A stretch of 64,000 bases of DNA from NCBI GenBank assembly GCA_947683425.1, contig CANTUQ010000051.1, positions 2,910,297 to 2,974,296 of the forward strand, written 5' to 3'. Source of the stretch: Excoecaria cochinchinensis. Lineage: Eukaryota > Streptophyta > Magnoliopsida > Malpighiales > Euphorbiaceae. Every line of letters starts with the position of its first letter. Position 1 is the first letter of the stretch. Under the pieces are notes generated by a model. It was not told the origin of the DNA. It made no database searches and worked only from the letters and a program-made list of their open reading frames with translations. The position numbers and the translations under genes are program-made. Shown here one piece after another: positions 58,330-64,000 of this stretch.

Positions 58330-59402
58330 GTAACCCAGTGTAAGATTTGAAAAAGTGAAAAATATTAATTCAAATATAAAATGCAAAAGAGTTAGTGTAC
58401 TTCAAGAAGAATAAAGGAAGTGCTAACGGCATAAAGAAAGTAATAATATTAAATCAGTGTCGCTAATATCCAAAAATAATGATTATTATAATAAGTGATT
58501 CAGTAAATAATAGAGAGTCCGAATTTAGACTGTAATTAAGTATATAAGTTAAGGAAAAAGGGGAATGAATCCAAAAGTTATAAATTTAGATAAAATAATA
58601 AAAGGGATTGTTAATGAAATTGATTATTAATTGATAGACCGAATGTAGTATAATAATTGCAAAGATTATTAGTGCATATAATAAAGATAGTGATAATAGA
58701 AATGAAAAAGATAAAGTAATTGATAAAGAATAGTTACACAAATAAAAACAAATGGATGCATTTATAAGATAATTACAAAATATTCACTATAACTGGTCCT
58801 CATATTAACAGACGGAATGCAATGATAATATATCGTAAAAGTTAACAATGTAAATGAGAGTGATATTGATAATAGTAATAATAATGGTAAATAAGATTGC
58901 AGTGATAATGACAAAGGTAAAGATAAATGATTATAGTAAAGTACGTCATAACTGTCTAAAAGACTCAGAAATTAATGTTCCCATAGTCAGAATAAGGAAA
59001 AATGTTTGTGTGTGCGTACATGTTTTATTAGTATGGAAAATTTAGGATATGTATCCACCACTGGGCATTTTTAATGCTTAGCGCATAGAATGTTACTGCG
59101 TGCAGGTTGTGATAGATTTTGATGTGGCCGAAGATGTAGTGACAACAGAAAGAAGTATATGGCAGCAAGGATAGAAGAATTGGCATGGCATGTATACGAC
59201 CGTAGTAGATGAAAGCAATGATATATGGTATAAGTATTTGATTTATATGTTAGTGTATTGTTAAGGTTTCGTATATGTATGTTGGTGATTATTATTGGTG
59301 AAACAAAAAATTTCTACTGAATCTACTGAGTGCTTTCTGTGTATTTCAATGCAGTGTCGTGACATCCGATATCCATACTATTTACGGGTGTAAGGTGTTA
59401 CA
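58330..59402 (+). repeat. LTR-like sequence, 3' portion
   Basis: After the right TSD of the solo LTR the sequence runs to gggtgtaaggtgttaca at 59402, a chromovirus-like LTR end. At 59075-59110 it carries gcttagcgcat ... gcgtgcaggt, similar to the R-region of the Tekay LTR. The left part would be upstream of 55213; its start was not located. Confidence 0.45.
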
Positions 59403-59690
59403 CATCTTATCACTGCCATTGAGCTGTAGTGTTATTCAACTGTGGCTCGTTTGATACACCGCACTCATCTTGCCGACCACCTCCGGGGCTGCACGGCATA
59501 GAATTGTTGATGAGCTATAGCGTACTCTGTTGTGGCTCATTTGATACACCGCATTCATCTTGCAGACCACCTCTAGGCCTGCACAGCGTAGAATCATTGA
59601 TGAGTTGTAGCGTACTCTGCCGTGGCTCATTTGATACACCGCATTCATCTTGCCAATCACCTCCTGGCCTGTACGGTATATCCCTGCCAA
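59403..59690 (-). repeat. 90-bp tandem array of element E
   Basis: Three copies; ttgatacacc recurs at 59451, 59541 and 59631, exactly 90 bp apart. It occupies the same relative place (between pol and 3' LTR) as the arrays of B and C but has a different sequence. Confidence 0.9.
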
Positions 59691-60064
59691 CCACTATCCA
59701 ATCAGTATGGTGGCTCGTTCGTCGTCGCCTTTGCTAGAGCTTATCTTGAACCTTTTTTCCTACAAAAAGGGGGAAAATAAATGTGCAGGGTATATAAAAG
59801 AGATGCGTACCTGTGGCAGTACATACCTGTTGGGGTCGATGTCAGATGGGTGCCCCCTGAAGGGTGGTTGGTTGTTCCCTAGAAAAAAGTTTGCGGAATA
59901 TTATCCTCTTAGATTTTATCGAGTCTTTTCTAGACTTCGAAAGTGCGAGACACCATTCTCTTGATTGCACCGACTGCAATATACCAGATACCGATCTCCA
60001 ATTAGAGCCTCCTTGTTGAGAAAACCTAAATTCCTCTGGAGATGGCTTTATGTTTGCAGGGAGA
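59691..60064 (-). other. Element E 3' region, non-coding
   Basis: No credible gene. The minus strand has CAGGTACG at 59806-59813, the same donor-like motif as in B and C. Confidence 0.45.
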
Positions 60065-60460
60065 CTATGAAAATCTATGCTCCCTGAGAGGCTTAAATGC
60101 TCATTGAGAGGCTTAGATGCTCATTGAGAGACTTAGATGCTCACTGAGATGCTCACTGAGAGGCTTAGATGCCCACTGAGAGGCTTTGATGCCCACTGAG
60201 AGGCTTTGATGTTGAGCCTCCTGAGAGGAAATGAGATTTGAGCCTCCTGAGAGGAAATTAGATTTGAGCCTCCTGAGAGGAAATGAGATTTGAACCTCCT
60301 GAAAGGAAATGAGATTTGAGCCTCCAGAGAGGAAATGAGACTTAAGCCTCCTGAGAGGCAATTAGATTTGAGCCTCCTCAGAGGAAATTAGATTTGAGCC
60401 TCCGAAAAGGAAATTAAATTTGAGCCTTCTCAGAGGAAAATTAGATTTGACGCTTTGATG
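60065..60460 (-). repeat. 26-bp tandem repeats of element E
   Basis: Around ten copies of gagcctcctgagaggaaatg plus spacer (26 bp period at 60241, 60267, 60293), preceded by shorter gcccactgagaggctt units from about 60080. Confidence 0.9.
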
Positions 60461-61824
60461 CTTGCCTGCAGGTGGATAGATTTCAATGTCTTTGGTGTCT
60501 CTTAAAATGATTTCTTTTGTTCTTTTTAAATTTTTGGGATTTTCACATTTTGAATGTATTTGAATTTTTACAGTACGTTGCATTTTCAAGGCCTTGAAAA
60601 TATCTTTTTTTTTTCTTTTGTTTTTGTTTTTGTTTTATTTTGCTTTGTTAAGAATTTGTGTTCTTTATACCTTTGAATTCGGATTTTTGTACACTTATTG
60701 TGTGGTGTGTGTAAGAATACATCTTATGATAGAGAAACTTACCTGATTGCCCCCGGTATAGCGTGCATGAATAGGCTTGCTCTTTTAAATGTCCTCTTTG
60801 GCGCTGGTCCGTGGGATTCCTTTTTCGTGAGGACTTCATCTTGATCTGATTGTTTGGCATGGATGAGTGCCAATATTGAGCTGAAATTATACCTCGGCCT
60901 GCTTTTGCGTCTAAATGCCTCTAACTAAAGCACGTGTGGGTAGTCCAGCTTCCCAAAGGATCATATTTTTTGTAGATTTGTGTGATTCTAGATTGCCATC
61001 AGCATGGTGTGCCCGGGTAGGCTTGTTCTTCTGGGTGTTCCTCCTCTGTACAGACCCATATGATTTTATGTCGAATACAATGGCCGACAATGTTAAGCTA
61101 AATCCATCTCTTGGATCATATTTGCGCATGAGGTCTATCCGGACCCTTCCCTCAGAATTATATACACAACAAGGTATACAAGAGATTGTGTGTGCGTACG
61201 TGAAATATATACACAAAACTAATATACAAGAAACACATGCAAAGGATTAATGTATAAAAATTACGTGTACACAACTATGCGTGCATGTGATATGTGCTCG
61301 TGATATGCATGCTAAACATGCGCAAAGAATTATGTGTTACATCTATGCAGAAATTATGCACACGAAATGTGCATGAAGAATTGCATATGCGAGATATATA
61401 CAAAGTTCATGCATGTGTGAATGCATGTTGGGTATCGTGAAAGGCTATGCACGTGTAAAGTTATGCAAAGAGATATGCAAAACAAGTGTACACGAGGGAT
61501 GCACCTGATATGCAAAAATAGATAGACCACATCCTAGGTGGTTAAGGGACTCATTGAGGGTATTGCTTTATACTATCTGATGCCTCCAAGGATCTAGAAG
61601 GGTGTCATCTTGGCATAGAAATTCTGACCCATAATCCTTTCAAAGAGAACTATCCCGTATGCATCTTTGCCCCCTAGTCAATGAGCATGCACCTTTTACT
61701 ATAAGCTGTACAACGTTTTGCCCCCAGGACTCTGACTCGTGTCGGGCATTATACACCATTTGCCTGAAGGGAGGTTATCCAAAGTAATGCTGCCTTATCG
61801 CTCCAGGCACTGGAAGTCATTGTT
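60461..61824 (-). other. Element E internal region, no recognisable gene
   Basis: Includes a diverged duplication (about 60748-60880 against 60994-61110, sharing gattgcc ... gtgggcttg-like phrases and a gagctgaaatta-like end). Also a T-rich tract at 60606-60640 and a stretch 61190-61530 rich in atgcatgtg/acacat alternations. The sense accessory gene of C is not recognisable here. Confidence 0.45.
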
Positions 61825-62625
61825 TTAAAGGTAGTGCGTCCCTTGGGATTTTTACACTAGCTTTTATTTGCGGGAAATGCGTCCCTTTGGGGATTTTCAC
61901 AAGACTCTGTCCCTAATTTTTGCATGGAATAGACCCAACCCACTCCAGTGGCTTTTATTCATTATATTTTTTTGTAGGACAGGCTGCCTGTTTTCAAGTT
62001 TTCACCTTGCCCTTTGGCCTAACTTTTGCTTAGAGAGCCAACTATGGTTTTCATCTCTAACGGCCTTTTTTTTTTAAATTTTGGAAACTCTCTTATATTT
62101 CGGTATGGCTACATGAAAAGCTGAAGCAACTATCAGGACCCCACTTCTAGAGTGATCAGTAGTTATTCATTGAGGCATTTCCTCCCTAGGCAGCGGTTGC
62201 AATCCTTTGCCTCTCTCGACAAAGGTGTTGCTAGATTGGGTGAGGTTGCAGATGAGGATAACAGCTTCATATGCCCCTAGCTCCCACTTTCTACCGTGAC
62301 TCTGGATGGTTCTTCAGGATGTGTCCCATTGTGTGGATTTCATAAGGCCACTTTTTATATTACCGCCCGCTGTGTTCGACAGTTTGGAGGGATTCAAGAT
62401 GTTGTGAGGTATTTTCTATCCTTTCAAGGTGGCCTTTTATCCTCAGCTTTCACCTCCAGATATCATGGCTCTTGGGCACAGTTGCCTATGAAGACTGTCA
62501 TACCACAGATTGGAGATCATACCTTTGCTTTATACGAGGGCCCATAAGAGGTGGGTGCTTAGTCCCGCCATTGATAACAGGACCCATCGACTTAGATCTA
62601 GCTAGCGAGAGCAGCAGTAAAGCGT
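61825..62625 (+). pseudogene. Element E antisense PMD gene relic (intron and exon 2)
   Basis: The part 61825-62102 matches the PMD intron of C (aggtagtgcgtccctt is shared) and the acceptor is degraded (ttcgg for ttcag). Exon 2 follows from about 62103: the MTLDGSSGCVPLCGFHKATFYITARCVRQFGG frame at 62296-62547 matches the corresponding frame in C. Stops and frameshifts break it, and exon 1 is replaced by unrelated sequence. Confidence 0.75.
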
Positions 62626-63030
62626 AGCTATTAGATTTTATGCATTTAATGAAGAATAATATTTCCCTTTTTATAAAAGAACTAGAAAATAATGATCATA
62701 CTAGTTGAATTGTTATCGTTTCATGTATTTGCAAAGATTGTCTACATTTCAGTATAATTTCTCTATACATGATTATTATCTAACATCGATTCAAAATGTA
62801 AAACTACATCTAATCTCAGAGTAGATCTTGTAAGCATCAAAATCCTATCTCCAATCAGCCCTCTTGGGTTTTCTTGATTGGACATTTTCTCTCGAGCCTC
62901 TAATTTTTTCCCAGGGTGCCTTTTTTCGGTTTTCACCCTTATGAGGCACCCATTTTTAGCAAGGCCGCCTTTTTTCGATTTTCAACCCTCGAGGCTTCTA
63001 TTCTCTTCATTTGATTTTTAGTCTTTAGCC
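62626..63030 (+). other. Element E spacer between antisense ORFs
   Basis: Homologous to 34599-34995 of C, with the same ggttttcac and ccttttttcg phrases. Non-coding. Confidence 0.5.
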
Positions 63031-63270
63031 ATGAAACCTCTTGAGTCTGTCGAGGTTGACTGGTTCCTTGAATTTGTTCCCATCGCTGTCCGTCAGAATT
63101 GCTGCCCCCTTATCTACAACTTCTTAAGAACAAATGGACCTTCCCATGTTGGCTTGAATTTACCCCGTATGTCTGGGACACCCGCTCTCATTTACTTAAA
63201 GAATAAATCTTCCTCTTTTAGTGGTTGCCTTCTTACTTTCTTCCCGATTGACCTAGGAAGTCTTTTCTGA
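63031..63270 (+). pseudogene. Element E short antisense ORF
   Basis: MKPLESVEVDWFLEFVPIAVRQN matches the ORF at 34996 in C for about 35 codons, then the reading differs by indels and runs antisense to pol. No domain recognised. Confidence 0.4.
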
Positions 63271-63770
63271 TAGATCTAGTTGTGATAGTAATCTTGCAAC
63301 CTGTTCTCATTTAACATATTCAGCCGCTGTAAATGTTGCTGCATCCAATCGGCTTTTAGAATCTAGGCTTCTATGACTATTCTTAAAGACTTGAGCTCTA
63401 CCTCAACCGGCAATACTGCTTCCTTCCCATATACCAAGGAATAAGGCGTGACTCCTATAGAGGTTCTGACTGTGGTTCTCTAGCCCTAAAGTGCAAAAGG
63501 CAACTTCTCTGCCTAATCCCTATAGTTCTGAACCATCTTGGACAGGATATTCTTGACGTTGTTGCTAGCTGCCTCAACCACCCCATTAGCTTGAGGGCAA
63601 TACAAAGAGGATTTATGGATCTTGTTGCCATACTTTTGAAGCTATTTCTTAGATTCAGCCATGAACTGTACCCCGTTATCAGACACGACGTGGTGCGGAA
63701 GACCGTATCAAATTCTTATTAATGAACTTGGCCATATCTACATATCAATTTCTTCCTTTCTTTTTTTTTT
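63225..63770 (-). pseudogene. Element E integrase fragment
   Basis: Minus-strand similarity to the integrase of C: the region equivalent to 35210-35700, including the catalytic-core part near 63660-63700 (DNGVQF equivalent) and the C-terminal part. Many substitutions and frameshifts; no long frame survives. Confidence 0.75.
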
Positions 63771-64000
63771 CGAATTTTTTTTAGATAAGCTTTATTCAAA
63801 TCCTGGTACATTACAGATACACTTACTTCTCTTCTTGACTATTGGGACAATGCTGACCAATCAAGTCAGGTGTTGTACTTCGATAAGAAATTTGGCCTCG
63901 TTCTTGCTTATGGATCGCTTTTTTAACATTTCCTGCCTATTTAGCCCTGAGTCTTCTAAGCTTCTGCTTGACTGGTCTATTAGGCGTAGTTCTACACACT
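63771..64000 (-). pseudogene. Element E RT start, joined to integrase by deletion
   Basis: From about 63785 the sequence matches the N-terminal RT of C (37855-38045 region: YRDLNKA, AKKNGK, AKFLVEVQ equivalents). The RT core and both RNase H domains (about 2 kb in C) are absent between this and the integrase. Continues beyond the window. Confidence 0.75.

Noticed and set aside
59429..59737. 102-residue Cys/Ser-rich ORF (CGSFDTPHSSCRPPPGLHGIE repeats)
   Set aside because: 90 bp is a multiple of three, so a repeat protein appears automatically; no promoter or homologue supports a gene.

Overview
The window is a block of flowering-plant (angiosperm, probably eudicot) intergenic heterochromatin made almost entirely of nested LTR retrotransposons. 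I see no host protein gene, rRNA, tRNA or CRISPR array. The plant assignment rests on Ty3/gypsy Tat/Ogre-type polyproteins (dual RNase H, G-patch linker), a Tekay-like chromovirus with a C-terminal chromodomain, Tat accessory ORFs (plant mobile domain; putative plant transposon protein), a copia-type solo LTR and a MITE. The species cannot be named from this sequence.

Layout. 1-5861: plus-strand Tat element A (LTR end, PBS, leader, decayed gag-pro-pol) whose pol is fused directly to the last 24 bases of an LTR. 5862-8365: minus-strand Tat pol fragment D. 8366 to about 46265: plus-strand Tat element B, originally about 11.9 kb, now inflated by three insertions: a 9.7 kb Tekay chromovirus (15917-25622, TSD GCACT), a 14.8 kb minus-strand Tat element C (26995-41816, TSD AGTTT) and a 1.46 kb copia-like solo LTR (43442-44902, TSD TAAAT). 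The first two landed in the same 76-bp tandem array in the 3' part of B. 46266-49625: an LTR-like unit carrying a MITE with an 8-bp TSD. 49807-53624: two minus-strand Tat LTRs separated only by a PPT-like 21-mer. 53625-59402: LTR-like DNA split by a 3.1 kb Tekay-type solo LTR (TSD GTAAC). 59403-64000: the 3' half of another minus-strand Tat element, E.

The most informative unit is element C. By eye its LTRs differ by about 1 percent plus one 20-bp duplication. It keeps one long RT-RNaseH-aRNaseH-integrase frame, but gag, protease and G-patch are removed by an in-frame deletion. Between pol and the 3' LTR it carries two divergent accessory genes. One is a sense coiled-coil protein with a predicted 5'UTR intron. 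The other is an antisense, spliced plant-mobile-domain gene. They diverge from a 190-bp interval with back-to-back TATA boxes. That interval holds the same CCGACGGG-type dyads that sit upstream of the TATA box in the element's own LTR, which suggests one regulatory code for all three promoters.

Most clear stop codons across the window are CAG to TAG changes, as expected from deamination of CHG-methylated cytosine. Each LTR family carries its own CG-rich palindromes, and three Tat elements each carry a different 73-90 bp tandem array in the 3' region.
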